Source: Pacificoceanicola sp049803835 (GTDB lineage Bacteria > Pseudomonadota > Alphaproteobacteria > Rhodobacterales > Rhodobacteraceae). From it: a stretch of DNA of 64,000 nucleotides. Both the position numbers and the translations under genes were made by a program. Positions 11,451 to 19,724 of this stretch are shown here, piece by piece. Below the pieces are notes generated by a model. The model was given only the letters and a program-made list of their open reading frames with translations, searched no databases and was not told where the DNA came from. The DNA is taken from assembly GCF_049803835.1 (NCBI RefSeq), contig NZ_JBNAGK010000010.1, positions 62,001 to 126,000 of the forward strand, in the 5' to 3' direction. How positions within the stretch are numbered: position 1 is the first letter of the stretch; each line of letters begins with the position of its first letter.

Positions 11451-12677
11451 GTGGCCAAGATCACGTCCGTTTCGCCCCTCGCCCCCGAGTCGTTCCCGAC
11501 GCTTCCCGTCATCCCCGGCGTGCGCTTTGCCGCCGTGGAGGCCGGGGTGCGATACCAGGGACGAAAGGACGTCATGCTGGCGTTGCTCGATCCGGGCAGC
11601 GTGATGGTGGGCGTGTTCACCCGCTCCGCCACGCGCTCCGCCAACGTGCTCGACTGCCAGGCCAAGATCGGCCTCGACAGTGACGCGGGCGCGGCCATCG
11701 TGGTCAATTCCGGCAACTCCAACGCCTTCACCGGCAAGGCTGGTGAGGGCTCCGTCGCGGCGATCTGCGAGGCGGTGGCGAAGATCACCGGGCTTCCGGC
11801 GGAGCGGGTGTTTACCAGCTCCACCGGCGTGATCGGCGAGCGTCTGCCGCACGACCGCATCATCGCCAAGCTCGAAGACCTGAATGCCCAGCTCGACGAC
11901 AAGGCGCTCGACATGGCCGCGAAGGCGATCATGACGACGGACACCTTTGCCAAGGGCGCGACAGCTTCGGTCGACATCGAAGGCCAGCGCGTTCATATCG
12001 CGGGCATTGCCAAGGGTTCGGGCATGATCGCGCCGGACATGGCGACGATGCTTGTCTACATCTTTACCGATGCAAAGATCGGCCGGGCGGATCTGCAAGC
12101 CATGGTCAGCCGGATCAACGACAAGACGTTCAACTGCATCACCGTGGACAGCGACACCTCCACCTCCGACACGCTCCTGATGGGCGCGACGGGGACCTCC
12201 GGCGTCGACGTCACGGGGGAGGCGACCTTCGAGGCGGCGCTGCACGAGGTCATGCAAAATCTCTCGCATCAGGTCGTCAAGGACGGCGAGGGCGCGACGA
12301 AGTTCGTGACGGTGAATGTTACCGGAGCGGCCTCCGATGCCGATGCGCGCACCCACGCGCTTGCCATCGCCAACTCGCCGTTGGTCAAGACGGCCATTGC
12401 GGGCGAGGACCCGAACTGGGGTCGCATCGTCATGGCCATCGGCAAGTCCGGCGCGGCTGCGGACCGTGACCTTCTGTCGATCCGGTTCGGCGACGTGCAG
12501 GTGGCTGAGCATGGCTGGGTCGCCGAGACCTACAAGGAGGCCGACGGCGCGGCGCTGATGAAGAAGCCGGAGATCGACATCACCGTCGACATTGGCCTTG
12601 GCGACGGCAAGGCGACGATCTGGACCTGTGACCTGACCCACGGATACATCTCGATCAACGCGGATTATCGCTCGTGA
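11451..12677 (+). CDS. argJ: Bifunctional ornithine acetyltransferase / N-acetylglutamate synthase
   Basis: The 408-residue ArgJ homologue moves the acetyl group from N-acetylornithine to glutamate in arginine synthesis. It contains the self-cleavage motif KGSGMIAPDMATML (about residues 187-200), where the precursor splits between Ala and the nucleophilic Thr. VNSGNSNAFTG and the C-terminal GYISINADYRS end are typical of the family. Translation starts at GTG, immediately after the stop codon of the PPIase gene, which suggests translational coupling. Whether it is mono- or bifunctional cannot be decided here. Confidence 0.95.
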   Translation: MAKITSVSPLAPESFPTLPVIPGVRFAAVEAGVRYQGRKDVMLALLDPGSVMVGVFTRSATRSANVLDCQAKIGLDSDAGAAIVVNSGNSNAFTGKAGEGSVAAICEAVAKITGLPAERVFTSSTGVIGERLPHDRIIAKLEDLNAQLDDKALDMAAKAIMTTDTFAKGATASVDIEGQRVHIAGIAKGSGMIAPDMATMLVYIFTDAKIGRADLQAMVSRINDKTFNCITVDSDTSTSDTLLMGATGTSGVDVTGEATFEAALHEVMQNLSHQVVKDGEGATKFVTVNVTGAASDADARTHALAIANSPLVKTAIAGEDPNWGRIVMAIGKSGAAADRDLLSIRFGDVQVAEHGWVAETYKEADGAALMKKPEIDITVDIGLGDGKATIWTCDLTHGYISINADYRS

Positions 12678-12684
12678 TCCTGAC

Positions 12685-12706
12685 GGGCCGCTCCCGGGAG
12701 CGGCCC
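12685..12706. repeat. Perfect 22-base palindrome between argJ and mutT
   Basis: The arms GGGCCGCTCCC and GGGAGCGGCCC are fully complementary with no loop bases. In RNA this would make a strong hairpin in the argJ-mutT gap, without a T-run; it may limit read-through or mark message ends. Confidence 0.45.
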
Positions 12707-12726
12707 ACGTTGCAGAAGGCGTTCCC

Positions 12727-13125
12727 ATGAAAACCGTTCTCGTCTCCGCCGTCGCGCTGATCGACTCCGATGGCCGTGTCTTGCTGGCGCAGCGTCCGGA
12801 GGGCAAGTCCCTGGCGGGCCTCTGGGAGTTTCCGGGCGGCAAGGTCGAGCCGGGGGAGACGCCGGAACATGCGCTGATCCGGGAGTTGCAGGAGGAACTG
12901 GGCATCGACACCTGGGCGAGTTGCCTCGCCCCGCTGACTTTCGCCTCGCATTCCTACGAGGACTTCCACCTGCTCATGCCGCTGTTCGCCTGTCGCAAGT
13001 GGACCGGCATCCCGCAGGCGCGGGAGGGGCAGGTGCTCAAATGGGTCGCTCCGAAACACCTGCGGGATTACCCCATGCCGCCCGCCGACATTCCGCTGAT
13101 ACCGATTCTCCGCGACTGGTTGTGA
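12727..13125 (+). CDS. mutT: MutT-type Nudix hydrolase (8-oxo-dGTP diphosphatase)
   Basis: The 132-residue product contains a complete Nudix box: GGKVEPGETPEHALIREL followed by QEELG, near residues 37-59. Length, the N-terminal VSAVALIDSDGRVLLAQRP and the tryptophan-rich middle (LWEFPGGK) match MutT, which removes oxidised dGTP and so prevents A:T to C:G mutations. The gene follows argJ by 49 bases and is probably the last of the PPIase-argJ-mutT unit. Confidence 0.9.
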   Translation: MKTVLVSAVALIDSDGRVLLAQRPEGKSLAGLWEFPGGKVEPGETPEHALIRELQEELGIDTWASCLAPLTFASHSYEDFHLLMPLFACRKWTGIPQAREGQVLKWVAPKHLRDYPMPPADIPLIPILRDWL

Positions 13126-13297
13126 GTCGGCGCCAACCGACGGTTGCGCGGGTAATTATGTTGCCAAGGAAGGCATTCGCACAAAATTTCCGCCAATTTC
13201 GTGAGCTTTTGTGACGTTTTCTTAACTGGCGTTTATAGATTCATTAACGGATTTCGAGTAATCTGCCCGTACTCGTTGACATGGGGGAGAAAATGTC

Positions 13298-13432
13298 ATG
13301 CTGCGCACTGTGATCCTTGGGAGTTGCGTGTCAGTTCAGGGACTTCTGGAGAAAACGCTGCCCGATGGCCGGATCACGGTTCGCGTCGGGGACCGCATTT
13401 TCACGGGTCTGCCTGTCGGCAAACCCGCCTGA
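13298..13432 (+). CDS. Conserved-looking 44-residue small protein
   Basis: A short open frame starts at the ATG at 13298 behind a strong GGGGGAG ribosome site. The predicted protein has a hydrophobic start (MLRTVILGSCVSVQG) and a compact beta-like end (DGRITVRVGDRIFTGLPV). It lies between an AT-rich upstream region and an intrinsic terminator at 13477, giving it the layout of an independent small gene. I recall similar small proteins in other Rhodobacteraceae, but the function is unknown. Confidence 0.65.
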   Translation: MLRTVILGSCVSVQGLLEKTLPDGRITVRVGDRIFTGLPVGKPA

Positions 13433-13476
13433 GCCGGGGCCTTCGGGCCTGCCACGGCACTACAAGAGCAGACAGG

Positions 13477-13507
13477 GGCGTCCTCCAAAGGGCGCCTTTT
13501 TTGTTTT
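13477..13507 (+). terminator. Rho-independent terminator after small gene
   Basis: A 7-base stem (GGCGTCC / GGGCGCC with one G-U pair) is followed by TTTTTTG and more Ts on the plus strand, 45 bases after the small gene. Confidence 0.75.
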
Positions 13508-13545
13508 GAGGACGAAGAAACACAGAGCCTCTGGTCGTGACATGA

Positions 13546-13579
13546 AAAAAGCCCCGCCGATTGGTCTCGGCGAGGCTTT
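13546..13579 (-). terminator. Rho-independent terminator of the rimP-nusA-infB operon
   Basis: On the minus strand a GCCTCGCCGA / TCGGCGGGGC stem-loop is followed by TTTTTT, about 20 bases after the infB stop codon. An A-run on the other side makes it potentially bidirectional. Confidence 0.8.
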
Positions 13580-13600
13580 TCGTTGTTTCCGTGGCGCGGA

Positions 13601-16087
13601 TCAGCTGAGCGTCCGCTCGATCTCTTCCCGCTCGAAAATCTCGATGACGTCGCCGGGGCGTATGTCGTCGTAGTTCTCGAAGGCCATGCCGCATTCCTGG
13701 CCGGAGATGACTTCCGCCACCTCGTCCTTGAAGCGCTTGAGCGTCTTCAGCGTGCCCTCGTGGATCACCACGTTGTCGCGCAGCAGGCGCACACCGGCGG
13801 AGCGGCGTGCCACACCTTCGGTGACGAGGCAGCCAGCGACCTTGCCCACGTTGGAGACCTTGAAGACCTCCTTGATGTTGGCATAACCGATGAAGTTCTC
13901 GCGGATCTCGTTGGAGAGCAGGCCGGAGGCCGCCTTCTTCACATCGTCGACGAGGTCGTAGATCACGCTGTAGTAGCGGATCTCGACGCCCTTCTGGTTC
14001 GCCGTGTTGCGGGCCGAGGCGTTGGCACGGACGTTGAAGCCGATGACCGGGCAGCCAGAGGCCTCGGCGAGGCCCACGTCCGTCTCGGTGATCGCGCCGA
14101 CGCCGGAGTGCAGCACGCGCACGCGCACCTCGTCGTTGCCGACCTTCTCCAGCGCCTGCACGATCGCTTCCGCAGAGCCCTGCACGTCCGCCTTGACCAG
14201 AACCGGAAGCTCGCTGACGTTCTCATCGTCCTTGGCCTTCTGCATGAGCTGCTCAAGGGTCGTCGCGGCGCCTGCGGCGGCACGCTTCTCCTTAGCAACA
14301 TTGGCACGGTACTCGGCGATTTCACGGGCCTGCGCTTCGGTCTCGGTCACGTTCAGCACGTCACCGGCTTCCGGCGTACCGTTCAGGCCGAGCACTTCGA
14401 CCGGAACAGACGGGCCGGCTTCCTGCACGCGCTCGCCCTTGTCGTTGATGAGCGCACGGACCTTGCCGTACTGCTCGCCCACGACGAAGATGTCACCCTG
14501 ACGCAGCGTGCCGTTCTGGATCAGAACGGTGGCGACGGGGCCGCGGCCCACGTCCAGCTGCGCTTCGATGACGGCACCCTGCGCGGCGCGGTCCGGGTTG
14601 GCCTTGAGTTCGAGAATTTCCGCCTGCAGCGCGATGGCTTCGAGCAGTTCGTCGAGACCCTTGCCGGTCAGCGCCGAAACCTCGACGTCCTGCACCTCGC
14701 CGGACATCTGTTCCACCACCACTTCGTGCTGGAGCAGGTCGGTGCGCACCTTGGTCGGGTTCGCGGACGGCTTGTCGATCTTGTTGATCGCGACGATCAT
14801 CGGGACCTTCGCGGCCTTGGCGTGGTTGATGGCCTCCACGGTCTGCGGCATGACGGCGTCATCGGCCGCCACGACGAGCACGACGATGTCCGTCACCTGA
14901 GCCCCGCGCGAGCGCATGGAGGTGAAGGCGGCGTGGCCCGGCGTGTCGAGGAAGGTCAGCAGCGAGCCGCTGTCCGTCTGCACCTGGTAGGCGCCGATGT
15001 GCTGGGTGATGCCGCCGGCTTCGCCCGCGGTCACCTTCGCGTCGCGGATGGCGTCGAGCAGCGAGGTCTTGCCGTGGTCGACGTGGCCCATGATGGTCAC
15101 GACCGGCGGACGCGGCTGGAGGTCTTCCGCCTTGTCCTCGACCTGCTGGATGACGTCTTCCACGTCCGCATCGGAGACGCGGACCACGTTGTGGCCAAAT
15201 TCCTCGATGATGAGTTCCGCGGTGTCGGCGTCGATCGTCTGGTTCTGGGTCGCCATGATGCCGTTGGTCATCAGAGCCTTGACCACGTCGGCCACGCGCT
15301 CCGCCATCCGGTTCGCGAGTTCGGCGACGGTGATCGCCTCCGGCAACTTGACGTCACGGATGACCTTTTCGCGGGCCTGGGCGCCGCCCATGGCTTTCTG
15401 ACGCGCGCGCTCCTGCTTGCGCTTCATGGCGGCCATGGACTTCTGACGGCCACCTTCGCCACCGAGCGCCTGATTCAGCGTCAGCTTGCCGGCACGGCGA
15501 CCGCCTTCGTCGCCACCCTTCTTGCCGCGCCCGGAGCGGTCTTCCCGTTCCACCTGCACGGCTGCGCGGCGCGGCGCGTCCTTTTCCTTGGGAGCCCGGG
15601 CGGCACGCGGCGAGTCGTCCGGGGCGGGAGCTGCGGCTGCGGCCTTCGCGGCCTCGGCCGCTTCGCGCGCCTTGCGCTCCTCTTCCTCGGCCTTGCGCTT
15701 GATCGCTTCCTCGGCCTCGCGCTGTTCGCGCTCCTTCTGTTCCTTCTCGGCACGCAGGCGGTCCCGCTCTTCGGCGCGGGCCTTCTCCTCGGCTTCGCGC
15801 TGCGCGGCCTCTTCGACCTCGCGTGCCTTGGCGGCCTGCAGCGCCTTCAGGCGGCGTTCCATCTCCGCATCGGAAATGCCCGCAGGACGTTTCGCGCCCG
15901 TTGCACTGACAGCTCCACCGGACGCACCTTTGGCCGCCGTGGCACCCGGCTTGGGCACGACGACTCGCTTGCGCTTGGTTTCCACCACGACGTTCTTGGT
16001 CCGCCCGTGGCTGAAGCTCTGCTTCACGTTCCCCGAGCGGGCGCCTCCGCGCAAACCCAATGTTTTCTTACCGTCGTTATCGCTCAT
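13601..16087 (-). CDS. infB: Translation initiation factor IF-2
   Basis: The 828-residue product has a long basic and acidic low-complexity N-terminal region rich in Ala, Glu, Lys and Arg (about residues 70-200), an IF2_N domain, and a GTPase domain with G1 GHVDHGKT (334-341), G3 DTPGH (381-385) and G4 NKID (435-438). Beta-barrel and C-terminal fMet-tRNA binding domains follow. It places initiator tRNA on the 30S ribosome. It is the last gene of the rimP-nusA-ylxR-infB operon, ten bases after the ylxR stop codon. Confidence 0.97.
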   Translation of the reverse strand: MSDNDGKKTLGLRGGARSGNVKQSFSHGRTKNVVVETKRKRVVVPKPGATAAKGASGGAVSATGAKRPAGISDAEMERRLKALQAAKAREVEEAAQREAEEKARAEERDRLRAEKEQKEREQREAEEAIKRKAEEEERKAREAAEAAKAAAAAPAPDDSPRAARAPKEKDAPRRAAVQVEREDRSGRGKKGGDEGGRRAGKLTLNQALGGEGGRQKSMAAMKRKQERARQKAMGGAQAREKVIRDVKLPEAITVAELANRMAERVADVVKALMTNGIMATQNQTIDADTAELIIEEFGHNVVRVSDADVEDVIQQVEDKAEDLQPRPPVVTIMGHVDHGKTSLLDAIRDAKVTAGEAGGITQHIGAYQVQTDSGSLLTFLDTPGHAAFTSMRSRGAQVTDIVVLVVAADDAVMPQTVEAINHAKAAKVPMIVAINKIDKPSANPTKVRTDLLQHEVVVEQMSGEVQDVEVSALTGKGLDELLEAIALQAEILELKANPDRAAQGAVIEAQLDVGRGPVATVLIQNGTLRQGDIFVVGEQYGKVRALINDKGERVQEAGPSVPVEVLGLNGTPEAGDVLNVTETEAQAREIAEYRANVAKEKRAAAGAATTLEQLMQKAKDDENVSELPVLVKADVQGSAEAIVQALEKVGNDEVRVRVLHSGVGAITETDVGLAEASGCPVIGFNVRANASARNTANQKGVEIRYYSVIYDLVDDVKKAASGLLSNEIRENFIGYANIKEVFKVSNVGKVAGCLVTEGVARRSAGVRLLRDNVVIHEGTLKTLKRFKDEVAEVISGQECGMAFENYDDIRPGDVIEIFEREEIERTLS

Positions 16088-16096
16088 GAAGCTTCT

Positions 16097-16732
16097 TTAT
16101 CCTTTCCGCTGGCCCCTGCCAGCGCGATCCGTATCGGACGTTCCGACACGTACACCCTTCAATCGTTGGGCTTCCTCTACAACACGACGCGCCAGACCGC
16201 CAGCGCCAAGCGCCGCGTGTATCACAGTTTGTCGTCCGAAAGCCATCCCAAGCTCGTCGGCCGTGAGCCAGCCAATATATGTGCCGCCATAGGGCGTGCT
16301 CAGTTTGGACTTGCCACGGCTCGAGCCATCCTCGGCTTGGATCAGGACCCTGGCCTCTTCCTTCATCAGCCAGTCCTTCACCTTTTCGTAGCCGGACACC
16401 GCATCCCCGGACTTCCGCGCAAGGCTGATCAGATCAACCACCCGCTTGGCCAGCATCTGCTCGATGATCCGAACAAGGTCGCCCGGCACGGTCACCGGCT
16501 GTTTCGCAGCGCGGGAGAACAGGCCTTTCTTCGCGGCCTTCTCCAGCGCGGTGACCTGAGACGCAACATATAGGCCGCGTCCCGGCAGTTTTCCAGCCAG
16601 ATCCGGCACGATCTGACCTTCGGGGCCGACGACAAAGCGGATCAGGCCGGATTTCGGCTGCGCCTCGCCCGTGGCGATGCACTTGCGCTCCGGTCCGTCG
16701 TCGCGGTCCTTGTCTCGGCCCCCTCGGGTCAT
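16097..16732 (-). CDS. YlxR-family RNA-binding protein with L7Ae-like C-terminal domain
   Basis: The 211-residue product begins with a DUF448/YlxR domain (ERKCIATGE, GRGLYV) and continues with a ribosomal L7Ae-like segment (KRVVDLISLARKSGDAVSGYEKV). This two-domain form is usual in alphaproteobacterial nusA-infB operons, and YlxR-type proteins bind RNA. The ATG at 16732 lies 7 bases beyond the nusA stop with AGGAGG upstream inside the end of nusA; a longer start at 16783 would overlap nusA by over 40 bases. Confidence 0.88.
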   Translation of the reverse strand: MTRGGRDKDRDDGPERKCIATGEAQPKSGLIRFVVGPEGQIVPDLAGKLPGRGLYVASQVTALEKAAKKGLFSRAAKQPVTVPGDLVRIIEQMLAKRVVDLISLARKSGDAVSGYEKVKDWLMKEEARVLIQAEDGSSRGKSKLSTPYGGTYIGWLTADELGMAFGRQTVIHAALGAGGLARRVVEEAQRLKGVRVGTSDTDRAGRGQRKG

Positions 16733-16739
16733 GATCGGC

Positions 16740-18353
16740 TCAGGCCTCCTGCTCTTCGGTTTCGTCGCCCTCGGCTTCGTCATCGGCTTCGAGTTCGGTC
16801 GGGTCCACCCATCCGAGAAGGACGCGGGCGGTCATGACCATGGTCTGTGCGTCTTCGAGGCTGACATCGAAGGGCTCCAGCAGGCCGTCGTCCTTCACGC
16901 GCTGACCGTCCACCGAGGTCCAGCCACCGGCCAGTTCCCAATCCGCGCAGGTCGCGAAGTCCTCGAGCGTCTTGACGCCATCCTTGGCCAGCGCCTCGAC
17001 CATCTGCGGGGTCAGCCCCTCGAAGGCGATCAGGCTGTCCTCGGCGCCGAGCGCACGGGCATTCTCCAGTGCCTTGCGGGCCTGCTCTTCGAGATGCTCA
17101 CGGGCGCGGGTCTGCAGCTCTTCGGCGGTGCCCTCGTCGACGCCGTCGATCACCAGCAGTTCATCGAGCTCGACGTAGGCCACCTCTTCGAGGTTGGTGA
17201 AGCCTTCGGAAACCAGCAGCTGGGCGAAGAATTCGTCCAGGTCCAGCGTGTCCATGAACAGCTGGGTGCGCTCCTCGAATTCCTTCTGGCGGCGTTTGGA
17301 CTCTTCTTCCTCGGTGAGGATGTCGATGTCGAGGCCGGTCAGCTGGCTCGCCAGACGCACGTTCTGGCCGCGGCGGCCGATGGCCAGCGACAGCTGTTCG
17401 TCCGGCACCACCACCTCGATGCGCTCGGCGTCCTCGTCGAGAACCACTTTGGATACCTCGGCAGGCTGCAGCGCGTTGACGAGGAAGGTCGGCATGTCCT
17501 CGTTCCACGGGATGATGTCGATCTTCTCGCCCTGAAGCTCGTTCACGACGGCCTGAACGCGGCTGCCGCGCATACCGACGCAGGCGCCGACCGGGTCGAT
17601 GCCGCCGTCATAGGAGATGACACCGATCTTGGCGCGGGAGCCGGGGTCGCGGGCCACGGCCTTGATCTCGATGATGCCGTCATAGATTTCCGGCACTTCC
17701 ATCTTGAACAGCTCGGCCATGAACTCGGGCGCGGTACGGCTGAGGAAGATCTGCGGACCACGGGTCTCGCGGCGCACGTCCTTGATGTAGCAGCGGATGC
17801 GGTCGCCCGGGCGATAGCTCTCGCGGCCGATCTTCTCGTTACGGCGCAGGATGCCCTCTCCCCGGCCCACGTCCACGATGACGTTGCCGTATTCCTCGCG
17901 CTTGACGGTGCCGTTGATGATGGTGCCGGCGCGGTCCTTGAATTCTTCGAACTGGCGGTCGCGCTCGGCTTCGCGGACCTTCTGCAGGATCACCTGCTTG
18001 GCCGATTGCGCGGCGATGCGGCCCAGCTCAACCGGCGGCACTTCCTCGACGAAGGTGTCGCCCACCTTCGGATCGGCCATGTACTGCTTGGCCTGCTCGA
18101 CGGTGAACTCGGCCTGGTAATTCTCCAGCTCTTCCTCTTCGACCACGGTGCGGACGCGGGTGAAGGTCGCCTTGCCGGTGCGGCGGTCGATGCTGACGCG
18201 GATGTCCATCTCGGCGCCGTAACGCGACTTCGCCGCGCGGGCGAGCGACTCCTCCATCGCTTCGACGACCAGACCGGGGTCGATCATCTTCTCGCGGGCC
18301 ACCGCCTCGGCGGTCTGCAGAAGCTCAAGCTGGTTGGCAGAGGTGATTGCCAT
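16740..18353 (-). CDS. nusA: Transcription termination/antitermination factor NusA
   Basis: The 537-residue product has the N-terminal RNA-polymerase-binding domain (starting MAITSANQLELLQTAEAVAREK), an S1 domain with the RGEGIL segment, two KH domains (GACVGMRGSRVQAVVNEL, then IGRRGQNVRLASQL) and two acidic C-terminal helix-hairpin-helix repeats. It controls pausing, termination and rRNA antitermination. It sits between rimP (5-base gap) and ylxR. NusA commonly feeds back on its own operon, which bears on the terminator in the rimP leader. Confidence 0.97.
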   Translation of the reverse strand: MAITSANQLELLQTAEAVAREKMIDPGLVVEAMEESLARAAKSRYGAEMDIRVSIDRRTGKATFTRVRTVVEEEELENYQAEFTVEQAKQYMADPKVGDTFVEEVPPVELGRIAAQSAKQVILQKVREAERDRQFEEFKDRAGTIINGTVKREEYGNVIVDVGRGEGILRRNEKIGRESYRPGDRIRCYIKDVRRETRGPQIFLSRTAPEFMAELFKMEVPEIYDGIIEIKAVARDPGSRAKIGVISYDGGIDPVGACVGMRGSRVQAVVNELQGEKIDIIPWNEDMPTFLVNALQPAEVSKVVLDEDAERIEVVVPDEQLSLAIGRRGQNVRLASQLTGLDIDILTEEEESKRRQKEFEERTQLFMDTLDLDEFFAQLLVSEGFTNLEEVAYVELDELLVIDGVDEGTAEELQTRAREHLEEQARKALENARALGAEDSLIAFEGLTPQMVEALAKDGVKTLEDFATCADWELAGGWTSVDGQRVKDDGLLEPFDVSLEDAQTMVMTARVLLGWVDPTELEADDEAEGDETEEQEA

Positions 18354-18358
18354 GTGAA

Positions 18359-18925
18359 TTACTCCTCTTCAGGCCCGTCGGCCTCGATCTCATCAAACTG
18401 GGATTCATCAACGGCCCCGGCCTTGCGGGCGCGCAGCATCTCACGGATCAGCTCATCGGTCAGGATGAGCTTGGCTTCGGCGAGCCAGTCGAACTTCAGG
18501 CCCACGGTGCCCTCGTCGAGGTTGATCAGGACCTCGTCGTCCTCGACCCCGGCCAGCACGCCGCGAAAGCGCTTGCGGCCGTCGATCAGGTCGGAGGTCT
18601 CGACCTTGGCTTCGTAGCCCTCGAAGGTCTCGAAATCCTTGAGCCGGGTCAGCGGGCGGTCGATGCCGGGGCTGGAGACCTCCAGCGTATAGGCGTCGGT
18701 GATCGGGTCCTCGACGTCGAGAGTGGCACTGACGGCGTTCGAGATGGCGGCACACTCGTCCACCTCGATGCCACCCTCGGGGCGCTCGGCCATGATCTGC
18801 AGGGTCGGCGTGTTGCCGCCCATGAGGCGAATGCGGACGAGCTCGAAGCCCATGTCCTCGATCACCGGGGTCAGGATCTCGGCCAGACGCTTGTCGATGG
18901 CGGTCTTGGCGATCAGGTCGGTCAT
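18359..18925 (-). CDS. rimP: Ribosome maturation factor RimP
   Basis: The 188-residue product has the RimP N-domain (MGFELVRIRLMGGNTPTLQI, CAAISNAVSATLD, YTLEVSSPGIDRPLT) and a C-terminal SH3-like domain that ends acidic. RimP is needed for 30S subunit maturation. It is the first gene of the rimP-nusA-ylxR-infB operon; an intrinsic terminator structure lies 52 bases upstream of its start. Confidence 0.95.
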   Translation of the reverse strand: MTDLIAKTAIDKRLAEILTPVIEDMGFELVRIRLMGGNTPTLQIMAERPEGGIEVDECAAISNAVSATLDVEDPITDAYTLEVSSPGIDRPLTRLKDFETFEGYEAKVETSDLIDGRKRFRGVLAGVEDDEVLINLDEGTVGLKFDWLAEAKLILTDELIREMLRARKAGAVDESQFDEIEADGPEEE

Positions 18926-18975
18926 ATGTCTGTCGTCCCTTTCGGGCGGTTGGATGTCCTGCGGTTAGCCGAAAA

Positions 18976-18999
18976 CAAAAAAACGGGCCAGCGGCCCGT
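18976..18999 (-). terminator. Intrinsic terminator or attenuator in the rimP leader
   Basis: On the minus strand ACGGGCC-GCT-GGCCCGT is followed by seven Ts and further Ts, about 50 bases before the rimP ATG. No gene on the same strand is seen just upstream that it would obviously end, so it may be a leader attenuator of the nusA operon. Confidence 0.65.
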
Positions 19000-19298
19000 T
19001 CGATCCTCTCCGGTGGGCGTCGGGTTTGGACCCCAGCGCCGCGCTGTTGAGGGCCATATAGGGGGCCTCGCGCGGGAGTGCAAGAAGATTCAGCCGCTGC
19101 GTGTATCCTATCACGTCCGGAGGGCGTCCGGGAGGGGATTCCGGCGGTGATGGGCCACCGCGGGCCTTGCCCCATTTTAACCATGATTCGGATTTGCCAA
19201 AGACGGCTTTGATGCGCTGTCCGGGACAGTCTCCGGCGATCCTTTCGGCTGTCCATGAGCCCGGATCAATCCCGCCGCAAAATCGGCCAATTCCGGCC

Positions 19299-19313
19299 AA
19301 ATTTCAGAAATTT
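19299..19313. promoter_or_regulatory. Perfect palindrome AAATTTC-A-GAAATTT
   Basis: A 15-base perfect inverted repeat lies in the AT-richer region between rimP (minus strand) and a small membrane gene (plus strand). A regulator site is possible but unassigned. Confidence 0.3.
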
Positions 19314-19383
19314 CGCCACATTCCCGCCCCGAATGATATTGCTCGAACCCGGGTTTGGGGGCAAAAAGAAATGGAGCAAAGTG

Positions 19384-19473
19384 ATGGTGTTTCTTCTTGC
19401 CATGGTCGCCCTTGCAGTCCTCGACCGCGTGGTTCTCGCAAGGGTTTTCGACAAAGCCGATCTGCCCGGCTGA
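19384..19473 (+). CDS. Possible small membrane protein, 29 residues
   Basis: The short frame from ATG 19384 encodes one hydrophobic helix (MVFLLAMVALAVLDRVVLA) followed by a charged tail. GGAG lies about 9 bases upstream, and a GTG one codon earlier is an alternative start. It is followed 68 bases later by another small gene. No family is recognised and the evidence is limited to the membrane helix and ribosome site. Confidence 0.35.
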   Translation: MVFLLAMVALAVLDRVVLARVFDKADLPG

Positions 19474-19541
19474 CGTCCTTGACCAAGGTTGGCCGGAAGG
19501 CTGCCCGCCCTTTGCTTTGACATAACAGGAGCTGCCCCCTG

Positions 19542-19724
19542 ATGCGTACCGACTGCCACACGGTCCCGACCCAATCCCTTGCCATTCTGCCGCTGGCGGA
19601 TGAAGCCGTCATGAAAATCGTCCCGCAGACCGGGCGTTTCGCGGGGAAGGCGCAGGTCAGCCGCGTCGGCAATGCGATCGTCTTCAAGTATCCGGACGGC
19701 ACCACCGTCCGCCTCGCGGTTTAA
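19542..19724 (+). CDS. Small protein of unknown function, 60 residues
   Basis: The frame starts at ATG 19542 after AGGAGC and ends in a beta-rich segment (QVSRVGNAIVFKYPDGTTVRLAV). The final PDGTTVRLAV resembles, loosely, the DGRITVRVG end of the 44-residue protein at 13298. Its stop codon overlaps the stop codon of the convergent lyase gene by two bases. Function unknown; codon pattern and ribosome site support a real gene. Confidence 0.5.
   Translation: MRTDCHTVPTQSLAILPLADEAVMKIVPQTGRFAGKAQVSRVGNAIVFKYPDGTTVRLAV

Noticed and set aside
13583..16573. A 996-codon plus-strand frame opposite infB
   Set aside because: It is the antisense shadow of IF-2 and YlxR, with no ribosome site or domain.
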